A stretch of DNA of 64,000 nucleotides from Campylobacter concisus (GCF_001298465.1 NZ_CP012541.1:372001-436000), one strand, 5' to 3'. Counted from the first letter of the stretch, positions 33,631 through 42,548 are shown. Numbers and translations: made by a program. The notes: generated by a model not told the origin, from the sequence alone.

Positions 33631-34484
33631 TGAAGAAAATTTTTGCTCTTTTATTTTTTACATTTTGCTTTTGTTTTGCCATAAATTTTAAAGAGCAGAT
33701 AAATGATGAGGCTCAAATTTTCTCTAAAAATGAGAAAGCTGAGCTTTTAAGCTTGGTGCAAAATTACGAGCAAAATAGTACGACGCAAATTGCTGTCGTG
33801 ACACTTAAATCACTAGAAAATAAAAGCATAGAGGAGATCTCTCTTGAGATAGCTAGAGGCTACAAGCTGGGACAAAAACAAAGCAGTAATGGAGCGCTTT
33901 TAATAATCGCTCCAAACGAGAGAAAAGTGCGTATAGAAGTTGGCTATGGGCTTGAAGGCGTACTAACTGACGCTATGTCAAGCCAGATCATAAATGATGT
34001 GATAGTGCCTAAAATTAAGCAAGGCGATATGGGCGGTGGCGTCATAGAGGGCACAAAAGCTATCATAAAAGTGGCTAGTGGCGAAGAATTTGAAAGTGTG
34101 AGTGATGATGAAGAGATACCGTTTGGAATAGTTGCCTTTTTTGCTGGCATGATCTCGTGTTTTATCTCTGGCTTTTTAGGTAAATTTTTTATGCGAGTTG
34201 GCTTTAGTGCGTGTTTTGCAGGGCTGATATCTACGGTATTTGAGCAATTTTTTGGCGTGGAAAATTACTTCATTGTCTTTGTCATTGTGTTTGTAATATT
34301 TTTTATTATTTTAAAAAATGCTTTTAAAAGAAATACTCAAAGCAAAAATACACATAGTGGTTTTAGAAGAGATAGATTAGACTCAAATAGCAGTGGCAGT
34401 GGCCATTCAAGCAGTTCAAGAGGTGGTGGCTTTAGTGGCGGCGGAGGCGGTTTTGGCGGAGGAGGGGCGAGTGGCAGCTGGTAA
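33627..34484 (+). CDS. TPM-domain (YgcG-like) membrane protein
   Basis: This 285-residue protein has a signal peptide, a TPM domain (about 22-150, containing 'FSKNEKAELLSLVQNYEQNS', 'GYKLGQKQSSNGALLIIAPN' and 'RKVRIEVGYGLEGVLTD'), two or three membrane helices (about 170-230), and a Gly/Ser-rich tail ending 'GFSGGGGGFGGGGASGSW'. The TPM fold has been linked to phosphatase activity in plants and to membrane-associated proteins in bacteria. It overlaps the lemA stop by four bases, so the two are coupled. Function in Campylobacter is unknown. Confidence 0.85.
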   Translation: MMKKIFALLFFTFCFCFAINFKEQINDEAQIFSKNEKAELLSLVQNYEQNSTTQIAVVTLKSLENKSIEEISLEIARGYKLGQKQSSNGALLIIAPNERKVRIEVGYGLEGVLTDAMSSQIINDVIVPKIKQGDMGGGVIEGTKAIIKVASGEEFESVSDDEEIPFGIVAFFAGMISCFISGFLGKFFMRVGFSACFAGLISTVFEQFFGVENYFIVFVIVFVIFFIILKNAFKRNTQSKNTHSGFRRDRLDSNSSGSGHSSSSRGGGFSGGGGGFGGGGASGSW

Positions 34485-34550
34485 AATTTCATCAAAGGTT
34501 AGTTTGAAAAACTCAAATCCTTTAAAATATAAAAAATTTTAGGAGCAAAG

Positions 34551-35231
34551 ATGCTAGCTGGCGAGCTACTTAAAAGCCATTTTGTTAAATTTGATCTGGT
34601 GGCGGTGCTTAGTAAATTTTTAGAGCAAAGTCATTTTGATAAAGAAAAATTTGATCTGCTTAAACAAAATAACTTTAAAATTTTAGATAAAAATATAAAG
34701 CAAGAGATAGTTGGGACTGCTGGTTTTAAAGAGTTTTTTGATGAGAAATTTCAGAGCTTTTTATGCGAGCTTATGCAAAGTAAAGTTTTGATTGTTTCTG
34801 GCAAAGAGTATAAATTTAGTGAGCTTGAAATTTATACTTGTTTTGACGCAAATACCTACAAAAGGCAGTGTGAGGCAGGAGAGATTTACTTTCACAACTT
34901 TGGTTTTGACATATCTTTTAAAAGCGAGCCATCGCTTTATGGCGGCGTTTTAGTAAGAAGCCTAAAGCCCTTAAACGGGCAAAATTTTATCTTTGGGCCA
35001 AGAAAATGTGCCTTGCATATCTTAAATAGCAAAATGAGCAATTTAAACTTTGATCTAAAAGAGGCTGATTTTAGAAAAGATAAGATCACTTTTGCGCCAC
35101 GTATTAGATCATTTGGCGATGAAAACCAGCAAAAAAATGATTGTCTTAGAGCATTTACTGCCGAGTTTGAAAAAGCATTAGAGTTTGATGAAAATTATAA
35201 AAAGAGATTAAATGCCTATAAAAAGGGGTGA
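34551..35231 (+). CDS. Unknown protein heading the aryl-polyene operon
   Basis: This 226-residue soluble protein starts at an ATG behind AGGAGCAAAG and overlaps the PPTase gene by 20 bases, so it is part of the operon and probably its first gene. The middle has a 'CDANTYKRQCEAGE'-like Cys-containing segment (read as 'CFDANTYKRQCEAG') and 'FHNFGFDISFKSEPSLYGG' followed by 'VLVRSLKPLNG' and 'FGPRKCALHIL'. The 'GFDI...YGGVLVRSL...GP' arrangement hints at an enzyme fold, loosely recalling DNA glycosylases of the MPG type, but I cannot confirm it. It is not one of the APE proteins I know. Confidence 0.6.
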   Translation: MLAGELLKSHFVKFDLVAVLSKFLEQSHFDKEKFDLLKQNNFKILDKNIKQEIVGTAGFKEFFDEKFQSFLCELMQSKVLIVSGKEYKFSELEIYTCFDANTYKRQCEAGEIYFHNFGFDISFKSEPSLYGGVLVRSLKPLNGQNFIFGPRKCALHILNSKMSNLNFDLKEADFRKDKITFAPRIRSFGDENQQKNDCLRAFTAEFEKALEFDENYKKRLNAYKKG

Positions 35232-35733
35232 AATTCATCTTTTTATTAACTTTTGCGGTGAGAAATTTAGCCCAAAAATGCTAGATAAAAAAGATCGCAG
35301 AAGAGTAAAAAAATATCCAAATTTAATAAAACAAAACTCATTTAAAATATCTCGCTACTTAAAATTTAAAGCAAAGATGCGAGGTAAAATCTGTCTTTCT
35401 CATAAAGAAAATATCGCAGTTTTAGCCATTTCAAAAGAAAAGATCGGAGTCGATGTAGAAGAGCTAAAGCAGAGAAATTTTGACGCAGTAGCTAGCTTTT
35501 GCTTTACAAAAGATGAGAGCAAAATTTTGGCAAATGCAAGAGATAAAACGCAAAAATTTTATGAAATTTATACTGCAAAAGAGGCGATTTTAAAGCTTAA
35601 AAATTTATCGTTTAGCGATCTTGGTACTACCAGCTACGATGAAATGGCAAAAAAATACTTAATTATTAATAATTCATTTATTATTTGCCTTGCATTTAAG
35701 CAATGCAAAGATATAATTATTAAACTTTTGTAA
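35212..35733 (+). CDS. 4'-phosphopantetheinyl transferase
   Basis: This 173-residue PPTase of the Sfp/AcpT type activates acyl carrier proteins by adding the phosphopantetheine arm from coenzyme A. The two diagnostic motifs are 'IGVDVEEL' (Mg2+-binding Asp and Glu) and 'FYEIYTAKEAILKLKN' (the W/Y-x-x-K-E-A-x-x-K motif). Its targets are presumably the two ACPs encoded at 41508 and 41768. It overlaps the preceding unknown gene. Aryl-polyene clusters usually include such a PPTase. Confidence 0.88.
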   Translation: MPIKRGEIHLFINFCGEKFSPKMLDKKDRRRVKKYPNLIKQNSFKISRYLKFKAKMRGKICLSHKENIAVLAISKEKIGVDVEELKQRNFDAVASFCFTKDESKILANARDKTQKFYEIYTAKEAILKLKNLSFSDLGTTSYDEMAKKYLIINNSFIICLAFKQCKDIIIKLL

Positions 35734-35756
35734 TTTTTAACATTAAAAGGTAAAGA

Positions 35757-36134
35757 TTGCTTATAAAAAAAATAGTCATAATCCTTGCTATTTCGCTTTT
35801 TGCTCTTGGATGTGCAAAGAAATTTGATACGCCACAGATGGCAGATTTTGACTTAAAAACATTTAAGGTAAGCTCATCAAAGGGACTACTTTTGCTTTAC
35901 GTGCAAAATAGCAAGAATGAGTATAAATTTAGCCTTGTAAATGCACTTGGCGCGCCAGAAGCTAGGCGAGTTTTAAAAGATGGTAGCTTTAAAAAATTAG
36001 GTTTTTTGCCACCAAATAGCGCCTATAATGAACTTTTTATAAAAGTACTAGAGATGATAAAAGATGAAAAAAAAGAGCAAAAATTTATGATAGGCGATCA
36101 ATATTATGAGGTAGAAAGTGTTGATCTACGTTAG
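35757..36134 (+). CDS. Small lipoprotein in the APE operon
   Basis: The start is a TTG at 35757 giving 125 residues with a lipoprotein signal ('KIVIILAISLFALGC', Cys about 19). The mature part is a small beta-rich domain with no family I recognise by sequence. APE clusters carry a small lipoprotein near the ketosynthase genes, and that is the likely equivalent. Its end overlaps the following ketosynthase start by 17 bases. Confidence 0.65.
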   Translation: MLIKKIVIILAISLFALGCAKKFDTPQMADFDLKTFKVSSSKGLLLLYVQNSKNEYKFSLVNALGAPEARRVLKDGSFKKLGFLPPNSAYNELFIKVLEMIKDEKKEQKFMIGDQYYEVESVDLR

Positions 36135-37287
36135 CAAACCAGCCATTATCAGTGCCGCAGGGAGCAGCAGTAATGAGAATTTGAGCTCGCTTTTAAGTGG
36201 AAAGAGATTTCTAAGCCTTAGCAGTGAGTTTCATCCTGAGAATAAATTTTTAGTTGCAAAATTTGATAAGGCACTGCCAGAGTTTGCCAAGAACACAAAA
36301 GAACACTTCAAAACAAGAACCAATGCTTTGCTTTTAAATACGCTTCTTGAGCTTGACGATGAGATAAAAAAGGCTATCAAGAAATTTGGTAAGAGCCGTG
36401 TAGGTGTTATTTTGGGCACTACAACGAGTGGAATTGAAGAAAATTTTGAAACTTTTAAAGAGTATATAAGAACTGAAATTTTTGATAAAAGTAAGTTTGG
36501 TATAGACAGAAACTGTCTTGCAAATGTGAGCGAATTTGTGAGCGAATTTTATGGATTAGAAGGTCCAAGTTTTTGTGTTTCAACTGCCTGTACTTCTGGT
36601 GTTAAGGCGATTATTGAGGCACAAAGACTAATAAAAAGCGATATTTGCGATGCGGTTATATGCGGCGGCGTCGATAGTTTAAACACATTAACCATAAATG
36701 GCTTTAACTCACTTAGCATTTTAAGTCAAAAACCAAGCCAACCCTTTTCTAAAAATAGAGAGGGTATAAACATAGGCGAGGGAGCTGGGCTGTTTTTGCT
36801 GAGCCGTGATGAAATTTCAAACGTCGTCGTAGTAGGCTCGGCCTCAAACTGTGACGCTTTTCATATGACTCAGCCTGATTTTAATGCCAAAATGGCAATT
36901 TGTTGTATAGAAGAAGCTTTAAAAAAAGCTGGCATAGACGGCGTGGACTATGTAAATTTGCATGGTACCGGCACGCAAGCAAATGACAAAATGGAGGCAA
37001 AAGCTGTAAATTTAACGCTTGGCTTTGCATATGCTAGCTCGTTAAAGCCACAGATCGGTCATACGCTTGGGGCTGCTGGAGCCATCGAGAGCGCCATTTG
37101 CGTTATGCTTTGCATGGGGGAAAATAGCCTCTTGCCACCACACGTTTATGACGGAGTGTATGACGAGAGTTTGGAAGCTATAAATTTGGTAAAAAGTGGC
37201 ACGAAATTTGATGTTAAGGCGGCGATGTCACTATCTTTTGCATTTGGCGGAGATAACGCCGCAATAATTTTTAAAAGAGTGAGATGA
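36118..37287 (+). CDS. apeO: Aryl-polyene ketosynthase (ApeO-like)
   Basis: This 389-residue beta-ketoacyl-ACP synthase has the complete Cys-His-His set: Cys158 in 'STACTSGVKAI', His282 in 'NLHGTGTQ' and His315 in 'QIGHTLGAAGA'. A GTG at 36118 is used as start. In characterised APE pathways this synthase pairs with the ApeC chain-length factor (encoded here at 40120) to extend the polyene by malonyl units. The order synthase, dehydratase, reductase, synthase (O-P-Q-R) is preserved exactly as in the E. coli and Xenorhabdus clusters, which supports the letter assignments, made from memory. Confidence 0.85.
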   Translation: MLIYVSKPAIISAAGSSSNENLSSLLSGKRFLSLSSEFHPENKFLVAKFDKALPEFAKNTKEHFKTRTNALLLNTLLELDDEIKKAIKKFGKSRVGVILGTTTSGIEENFETFKEYIRTEIFDKSKFGIDRNCLANVSEFVSEFYGLEGPSFCVSTACTSGVKAIIEAQRLIKSDICDAVICGGVDSLNTLTINGFNSLSILSQKPSQPFSKNREGINIGEGAGLFLLSRDEISNVVVVGSASNCDAFHMTQPDFNAKMAICCIEEALKKAGIDGVDYVNLHGTGTQANDKMEAKAVNLTLGFAYASSLKPQIGHTLGAAGAIESAICVMLCMGENSLLPPHVYDGVYDESLEAINLVKSGTKFDVKAAMSLSFAFGGDNAAIIFKRVR

Positions 37288-37727
37288 TGATAAGTGATTA
37301 TTTGCCACACAGTAGCGCCATAACCCTGATCGATGAAATTTTAGAATTTACGCCTTGTGAGAGCATCAAAGTAAGAAGCGTGATAAATGAGCAAACTCCA
37401 TTTTTAGAAGATGGGAAATTTTACATGCAAAAGGCGATTGAGATGATGGCTCAAAGCCTTGGTATTTATGACTCAAAGATGCGTGAGTTAAGGGGTGAGA
37501 AGGCGATATTTGGCTTTTTGCTAGGCAGTAGAAAATTTGAAATTTTTAGGCCGTACTTTAAAGTGGGCGATGAGATAGTGATCGTCTCAAATTGCTCGAT
37601 CCAAGATGAGAGTGGATTTGGAGTGTATGACAGCGAGCTTTTTGTAAACGGCGAGCTTGGCGCAAGGGCGGTTTTAAACGTGATGAGCCCTGATGAAGAA
37701 TTTGTAAAAAAGGCACTTAGTGAGTAA
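37284..37727 (+). CDS. apeP: 3-hydroxyacyl-ACP dehydratase (ApeP-like)
   Basis: This 147-residue hotdog-fold protein begins 'ISDYLPHSSAITLIDEILEF', the ApeP/FabZ-like start with 'YLPH' and 'LID'. Partner contacts 'QKAIEMMAQSLGIYD' and the conserved 'GFLLGSRKFEIFRPYF' follow. In characterised APE systems ApeP acts as a heterodimer with ApeI; the ApeI-like domain here is fused to the ligase at 42538. The start overlaps the preceding ketosynthase stop by four bases (ATGATG). Confidence 0.85.
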   Translation: MMISDYLPHSSAITLIDEILEFTPCESIKVRSVINEQTPFLEDGKFYMQKAIEMMAQSLGIYDSKMRELRGEKAIFGFLLGSRKFEIFRPYFKVGDEIVIVSNCSIQDESGFGVYDSELFVNGELGARAVLNVMSPDEEFVKKALSE

Positions 37728-38439
37728 GAGAGTATTGATAACTGGATCAAGTAGAGGCATAGGAGCTAGCATCGCTAAACGCCTAGCTAGCGAGTACGAA
37801 GTGGTGATTCACGCAAGAAGTAAGAGCGATGATCTTTTAAAGATAGCTAGTGAGCTTGGGGCTAAATTTTTGACATTTGACGTGGCTGATACTTCCGCGG
37901 CTAAGGAGATGATAGAGGCTGACATGGAGGCAAATGGCGTCTACTACGGTGTTGTGCTAAACGCTGGTATAACAAGAGATAACACCTTTGTCGGTCTTAG
38001 CGATGAAGAGTGGTTTGATGTGATAGATGTAAATTTAAATGGCTTTTACAACGTTCTAAGACCAGCGCTAATGCCCATGATAAGGGCTAGAAAGCCAGCT
38101 AGGATAGTGACACTAAGCTCTGTTTCAGGCGTCATTGGCAACAGAGGTCAGGTAAATTACTCAGCTAGCAAAGCTGGCATCATAGGAGCTAGCAAAGCCC
38201 TTGCAGTAGAGCTTGCAAGCAGAGGCATAACAGTAAACTGCGTAGCACCAGGGCTTATAAAGACAGATATGAGCGAGGAAATTTTAAATAGCGACTTTTT
38301 AGACGAGGTGCTAAAAGCCATACCTGCAAAAAGAGCTGGCGAAGCAGATGAAGTGGCAGGACTTGTTAAATTTCTACTAAGCAGTGATGCTAGCTACATC
38401 ACAAGGCAGGTTATCGGCGTAAATGGAGGACTTTGCTAA
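37720..38439 (+). CDS. apeQ: 3-oxoacyl-ACP reductase (ApeQ/FabG-like)
   Basis: This 239-residue short-chain dehydrogenase reduces the 3-keto intermediate with NADPH. The cofactor motif is 'ITGSSRGIGASIAKRL', the catalytic Tyr-x-x-x-Lys is 'YSASKAG' with preceding Ser in 'TLSSVSGVIG'. An N-terminal GTG at 37720 overlaps the dehydratase gene. The position after the dehydratase and before the next ketosynthase fits ApeQ. It is distinct from the housekeeping fabG, which would lie with fab genes elsewhere. Confidence 0.88.
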   Translation: MSKRVLITGSSRGIGASIAKRLASEYEVVIHARSKSDDLLKIASELGAKFLTFDVADTSAAKEMIEADMEANGVYYGVVLNAGITRDNTFVGLSDEEWFDVIDVNLNGFYNVLRPALMPMIRARKPARIVTLSSVSGVIGNRGQVNYSASKAGIIGASKALAVELASRGITVNCVAPGLIKTDMSEEILNSDFLDEVLKAIPAKRAGEADEVAGLVKFLLSSDASYITRQVIGVNGGLC

Positions 38440-39692
38440 TGCGTGTATTTGTCACAGGTATCGGCGCAGTCAGTGCTTTTGGCAATAGCTGGGAGGAGAT
38501 GAGGGCTAAATTTCTTGAGGGTAACAATGCCGTGAGATATATGAGCGAGTGGGAGAGCTGTAAAGATCTAAACACGCGCCTAGCAGCGCCAATACTAGAC
38601 TACAAACATCCGCAGGAGTGGGACAGAAAACAGCTAAGAAGCCTTGGTAAGGTCTCATGTTATAGCGTGCACGCGGCTGGACTTGCATTGAAAGACGCTG
38701 GCTTGTTAAATGGAGAGGAGTTGCAAGCTGCAAATTTAGATCCAAGCGTGCAAGATGGCAGGATGGGTGTAGCAAGTGGCTCAAGTACTGGTAGCACGGA
38801 TTCCATCCTTGATATGGCAAAGCTAGTTTTGGACATGGATAGCAGCTTTAACGCAAATACCTACATAAAAATGATGCCTCACACCACAGCGGCAAATATT
38901 GCACTATTTTATTCGCTAAAAGGCCGTATCATCCCTACATCTTCTGCATGTACGAGTGGCTCGCATGCTATTGGATACGCATATGAGAGCATAAAAAATG
39001 GCAGCATAGATATGATGCTAGCAGGCGGTGCTGAGGAGCTTTGTGTGAGTGAGGCCTACGTCTTTGACAAGCTCTACGCTACAAGCGTGAAAAACAGCAC
39101 GCCAAATTTGACCCCAACTCCGTTTGAAAAAGATAGAGATGGCTTGGTTCTTGGCGAAGGAGCTGGATTTTTAGTGCTTGAAAGCGAAGAGAGCGTTTTA
39201 AAAAGAAGGGCTAAAATTTACGCTGAGGTTGTTGGCTTTGGCTCGACATGTGATGGCACGCACATCACAAGACCACAAAGCGCTACGATGAAAGCGGCGA
39301 TGAGCTTAGCGCTTAGAGACGCAAATTTAGAGCCAAAAAGCGTAGGTTACGTAAATGCTCATGCGACTGCGACAAAACATGGCGACATAGCCGAGAGTAT
39401 CGCTACAAACGAGCTTTTTGGAGAGGGCATCGCTATTAGCTCGCTTAAAAGCTATCTTGGTCATACGCTTGGCGCTTGTGGAGGGCTAGAAGCGATCGCC
39501 TCTATCATGATGATGAGAGAAGAGCTATTTTTCCCAACTATAAATTTAAATGTGATCGATCTCGAGTGCGCAAAGCTAAACTATTTAAAAGAGCCAACTC
39601 CGATAAAAACGGACTTTGTTATGAGTAATAACTTTGCATTTGGTGGTGTAAATACATCTTTGATATTTAAAAGAGTTAAAAACATTTTTTAA
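38439..39692 (+). CDS. apeR: Aryl-polyene ketosynthase (ApeR-like)
   Basis: This 417-residue ketosynthase has the Cys-His-His set in 'TSSACTSGSHAIGYAY', 'YVNAHATATKHGD' and 'SYLGHTLGACGG'. I start it at the ATG at 38439, whose first base is the final base of the preceding stop; a TTG at 38433 is possible. It is a second, full-length synthase, in the place of ApeR, which is proposed to start the chain from the aryl unit. It is a likely partner for the aryl starter loaded on an ACP. Confidence 0.85.
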   Translation: MRVFVTGIGAVSAFGNSWEEMRAKFLEGNNAVRYMSEWESCKDLNTRLAAPILDYKHPQEWDRKQLRSLGKVSCYSVHAAGLALKDAGLLNGEELQAANLDPSVQDGRMGVASGSSTGSTDSILDMAKLVLDMDSSFNANTYIKMMPHTTAANIALFYSLKGRIIPTSSACTSGSHAIGYAYESIKNGSIDMMLAGGAEELCVSEAYVFDKLYATSVKNSTPNLTPTPFEKDRDGLVLGEGAGFLVLESEESVLKRRAKIYAEVVGFGSTCDGTHITRPQSATMKAAMSLALRDANLEPKSVGYVNAHATATKHGDIAESIATNELFGEGIAISSLKSYLGHTLGACGGLEAIASIMMMREELFFPTINLNVIDLECAKLNYLKEPTPIKTDFVMSNNFAFGGVNTSLIFKRVKNIF

Positions 39693-39703
39693 AAAGGATA
39701 AAC

Positions 39704-40120
39704 ATGAAAAAATTAGTTTCATTAGTTGCTATTTTGGCGTTTGCTACAAGTCTTAATGCAAGAGATGATGTGAAATATCACTCACTTGACTTCCTAAATG
39801 GCCCAAAAGCTAAAAATTTCTTACTTCCAAATGTAAGTATCAGCTTTGGCACAGGCTATAGCGGACAGGTAATTGTAAAAGATCTAACATCTAATAAAAA
39901 GACGAATGGTTTTAATAAAAGTGATGAAGAGGCATGCCAAATCGCACTTCTTTCGGCCTTAAAGACTTTCCAAGAAAGAGCATTAAAAGAAGGCGGCACA
40001 AAGGTTGTAAATCTAACTGGCTACTACAAAAAACAGCCATTTAACTCAAAAACTCAGTTTCAATGTGGAAGCGGCGCTTTGATGTCTGGCGTTACTCTAA
40101 AAGGTGATATCGCGAAATAA
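39704..40120 (+). CDS. Small exported protein in the APE operon
   Basis: This 138-residue protein has a signal peptide ('LVSLVAILAFATSLNA') and a small exported domain with two Cys ('SDEEACQIALL', 'TQFQCGSG') that could form one disulfide. The conserved 'TKVVNLTGYYKK' segment is reminiscent of small periplasmic proteins sometimes labelled 'excinuclease ABC subunit A' in error. Its place between ketosynthase and chain-length factor is constant enough to suggest a periplasmic role in polyene-lipid export. Its stop overlaps the next start (TAATG). Confidence 0.65.
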   Translation: MKKLVSLVAILAFATSLNARDDVKYHSLDFLNGPKAKNFLLPNVSISFGTGYSGQVIVKDLTSNKKTNGFNKSDEEACQIALLSALKTFQERALKEGGTKVVNLTGYYKKQPFNSKTQFQCGSGALMSGVTLKGDIAK

Positions 40121-40788
40121 TGAAATTTCAGGTAGATTTTTTTGATGCGATAGCTTATGGCGATGTCGGCGAGGATCTAGCTAGATATAAAAAAGAATTT
40201 GATCTAGCAAAGATCCCACCGATTCAAAGAAGAAGATTGAGTAGTGCTGCAAAGTGCGCTTTTAGCTTGCTTGGTGGTTTTGACGAGCTTGATATGCCAG
40301 TTATTTTTAGCTCATATGAAGGAGAGATAAATCGCTGCTTTGAGCTAGAGACTACACTGGCAAAAGCCGAGCCAGTTTCGCCCACATCGTTTTCACTTTC
40401 TGTGCATAACGCTATCTCGTCGCTTCTTAGCATAGAAGCTAAAAATCACAATGAAATTCTTGCTATATCGTCATTTAGCCCAGTTGAAGATGCCTTGCAA
40501 GCGGCATTTTTAAGACTAAATGATGGATATGAAAAGGTGCTAATACTTGCCTATCACGAGTCGATAAAGCAGAGTTATTTTGATGAGAAAAAGCCGTCAT
40601 TTATGCTAGCTCTTGTTGTCTCAAGGGCAAAAAACGATAAAGTGTTAACTCTAAAAAGAGCTAAAAAAGAAAAAGAAATTTGTGAGAATTTATTACAAAA
40701 CTTTATTGTAAATTTTGATCCAAAAATATCAAAAAGCTGGCAAAGTTGTAGTTATTCTTCATCTTGGAATTTTAGCTATGAGCCTTAA
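40120..40788 (+). CDS. apeC: Ketosynthase chain-length factor (ApeC-like)
   Basis: This 222-residue protein has the beta-ketoacyl synthase N-terminal half fold, with 'FSLSVHNAISSLLSIEA' where the active-site Cys segment of a ketosynthase would be, so it lacks catalysis. It starts within the stop of the preceding gene. Such chain-length factors pair with ApeO and set the polyene length. Half-length size is typical for this family. The 3' end overlaps the acyltransferase gene. Confidence 0.8.
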   Translation: MKFQVDFFDAIAYGDVGEDLARYKKEFDLAKIPPIQRRRLSSAAKCAFSLLGGFDELDMPVIFSSYEGEINRCFELETTLAKAEPVSPTSFSLSVHNAISSLLSIEAKNHNEILAISSFSPVEDALQAAFLRLNDGYEKVLILAYHESIKQSYFDEKKPSFMLALVVSRAKNDKVLTLKRAKKEKEICENLLQNFIVNFDPKISKSWQSCSYSSSWNFSYEP

Positions 40789-41524
40789 AATTTTAAGAGC
40801 TGGATTTTTATTTTCCCTTTTTGCGATCATTTGCATAAGCGGAGATTTACTGCTTGTGCCAGTGGTGCTTTTGGGGCTAAATAAATTTAAATTTATACAA
40901 AATTTATGCCGTGATCTAGTTAGAATTTCTTGGGGATTTTTTATAAAAGTTACTAGAATTTGTGGGTGTTTGGACTATAAATTTGAGCTTAGCGAGCTAA
41001 ATGGCGGATCAAATTTAGTCATAGCAAATCACCCTTCGCTTCTTGATGTGGTCTTTTTAGTTTCAAAATTTAAAAGGATAAACTGCATCGTAAAGGGCGA
41101 GCTTAGCAAAAATATATTTTTATTTGCGGCAATTAGAGCGTGCAACTATATACCAAATACAAACAACGAGGAATTTTTACAAAAAAGCGTAGATGTTTTA
41201 AAAAGTGGTGAAAATTTATTGATTTTCCCAGAGGGTACACGTACGAAAGATGAAATTATTTTTCATAAGGCAGCAGCTTACATAGGTGTAAAAGGCGCTA
41301 AAAATATTGTTTGCATCGGTATCAATATGCACCCAAGAAGCCTTAGAAAAAATGAACCATGGTATAAAACGCCAGATGAAAAGATAAAATATCATTTTAA
41401 AGAGATGAAAAATTTTGATGTTGATATGTTTTTAAAGGATAGGCCAAGCCCCGTGAGGGCCAGGGCGCTACACGAAGAGATAAGTAAAATTTATAAGGAG
41501 GAATTTGGTGAAAGAGCTAGTTAA
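40778..41524 (+). CDS. Lysophospholipid-type acyltransferase (ApeD-like)
   Basis: Taking the ATG at 40778 gives a 248-residue LPLAT-family protein with an N-terminal membrane helix ('LKILRAGFLFSLFAIICIS'). The catalytic block I is 'VIANHPSLLDVVFL' (H-x4-D) and block III is 'LLIFPEGTRTKDE'. Such enzymes transfer an acyl chain to a glycerol or lipid acceptor; in APE clusters the equivalent is thought to attach the polyene or a fatty acid to the lipid anchor. It overlaps the chain-length factor gene by 11 bases and the ACP by 17. Longer starts upstream appear less likely. Confidence 0.8.
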   Translation: MSLKILRAGFLFSLFAIICISGDLLLVPVVLLGLNKFKFIQNLCRDLVRISWGFFIKVTRICGCLDYKFELSELNGGSNLVIANHPSLLDVVFLVSKFKRINCIVKGELSKNIFLFAAIRACNYIPNTNNEEFLQKSVDVLKSGENLLIFPEGTRTKDEIIFHKAAAYIGVKGAKNIVCIGINMHPRSLRKNEPWYKTPDEKIKYHFKEMKNFDVDMFLKDRPSPVRARALHEEISKIYKEEFGERAS

Positions 41525-41765
41525 TGAGATAAAAGAGTTGATCATCACAAGCTTAAATTTAGAGGATATGAAGCCAAGCGATATTGATGAGAATGCGCCA
41601 CTTTTTAATGATGGACTTGGTCTTGATAGCGTCGATGCTTTAGAGCTTGGACTTGCGGTGCAGAAAAAATATGGCCTCGTGCTTGACTCAAAGAGCGCAA
41701 ATCTAAAAGAGATATTTTTTAGCGTATCTTCTCTTGCAAAATACATTTACGAAAATAGGAAATAA
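41508..41765 (+). CDS. Acyl carrier protein 1 (ApeE-like)
   Basis: This 85-residue acidic protein has the phosphopantetheine attachment motif 'GLDSVDALELGL'. A strong AAGGAGG site at 41495-41501 precedes the GTG at 41508, which I choose over the TTG one codon earlier. It should be converted to its active form by the PPTase at 35212 and carry the growing polyene or aryl starter. It is followed by a second ACP after a 2-base gap. Confidence 0.9.
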   Translation: MKELVNEIKELIITSLNLEDMKPSDIDENAPLFNDGLGLDSVDALELGLAVQKKYGLVLDSKSANLKEIFFSVSSLAKYIYENRK

Positions 41766-41767
41766 CT

Positions 41768-42013
41768 ATGAGTGAAAAAGAAATTTTTGAAATTTTAAAG
41801 AAAGCCTTGATCGATCTTTTTGAGATAGATGAGAGCAAGATAAAGCCAGAGACTAGGATATATGAGGATTTGCAGATCGATAGCATCGACGCTATTGACA
41901 TGATTGATTACATCAAACGTCAAACTGGGCATAGGCTGATGCCAGAGGATTTTAAAAACGTAAAAACGCTTGATGATATCGTAAAAGCTGTAGCAAAGAA
42001 ATTTGAAGCATAA
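41768..42013 (+). CDS. Acyl carrier protein 2 (ApeF-like)
   Basis: This 81-residue ACP has 'EDLQIDSIDAIDMIDYI' with the modified Ser in 'DSID'. It ends 'VKTLDDIVKAVAKKFEA', a typical fourth helix. Two ACPs in tandem, differing in the attachment site (DSVD and DSID), are a constant feature of APE clusters. One may carry the starter and the other the extending chain. The stop overlaps the next gene by 11 bases. Confidence 0.92.
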   Translation: MSEKEIFEILKKALIDLFEIDESKIKPETRIYEDLQIDSIDAIDMIDYIKRQTGHRLMPEDFKNVKTLDDIVKAVAKKFEA

Positions 42014-42548
42014 AATAGTAAACCTAGTTCTAATTTTAGTAAGCATTGCTTATCCTTTAGTGCTATTTTTTTGGCAAGAAAACGCCACTTTGATATTTGG
42101 TGTTTTATGTGTGCTTTGGGGGCTTAGAGCCTATTTTGAAAGTGGCAAGAAAAGGCAGGTTTGCTTAGCGGCTGGGATGTTTTTCGCCATTTGTGCTATT
42201 TTTAGAAGCGTAAATTTAGCACTTTTATATCCAAGTATCGTAAGCCTTGGCTTTTTGGCGATCTTTTTTTACAGCTTAAATGGTGAGGCGATCATAACCA
42301 AAATCGCTAGATCAAAAGAGAAAAATATAGATGAAAAGGTCGTTAGTTACACAAGAGGGTTAACAAAAATTTGGTGCTTATTTTTTGTGTTTAATGCGGT
42401 TTTTGCATTTGTTTTATCGTACTTTGAAAATAAATTTTATTGGAGTATTTACTGCTCCTTTATCTCTTATATTTTGATGGGATTTTTGTTTTTTGGAGAA
42501 ATTTTATATCGTAAAGTTTTTATTTTAAAGAGGAAAAATGGAGTTTGA
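42003..42548 (+). CDS. APE-cluster inner-membrane protein (ApeG-like)
   Basis: This 181-residue protein has about five membrane helices (for example 'LVLILVSIAYPLVLFFW', 'VCLAAGMFFAICAIF', 'FAFVLSYFENKFYWSIY'). It resembles the COG4648-type small membrane protein found beside the ACP and ligase genes in APE clusters. Function is not established, but a role in the membrane assembly of the synthetic complex is plausible. The TTG at 42003 overlaps the ACP gene, and its stop overlaps the ligase start by 11 bases. Confidence 0.72.
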   Translation: MKHKIVNLVLILVSIAYPLVLFFWQENATLIFGVLCVLWGLRAYFESGKKRQVCLAAGMFFAICAIFRSVNLALLYPSIVSLGFLAIFFYSLNGEAIITKIARSKEKNIDEKVVSYTRGLTKIWCLFFVFNAVFAFVLSYFENKFYWSIYCSFISYILMGFLFFGEILYRKVFILKRKNGV

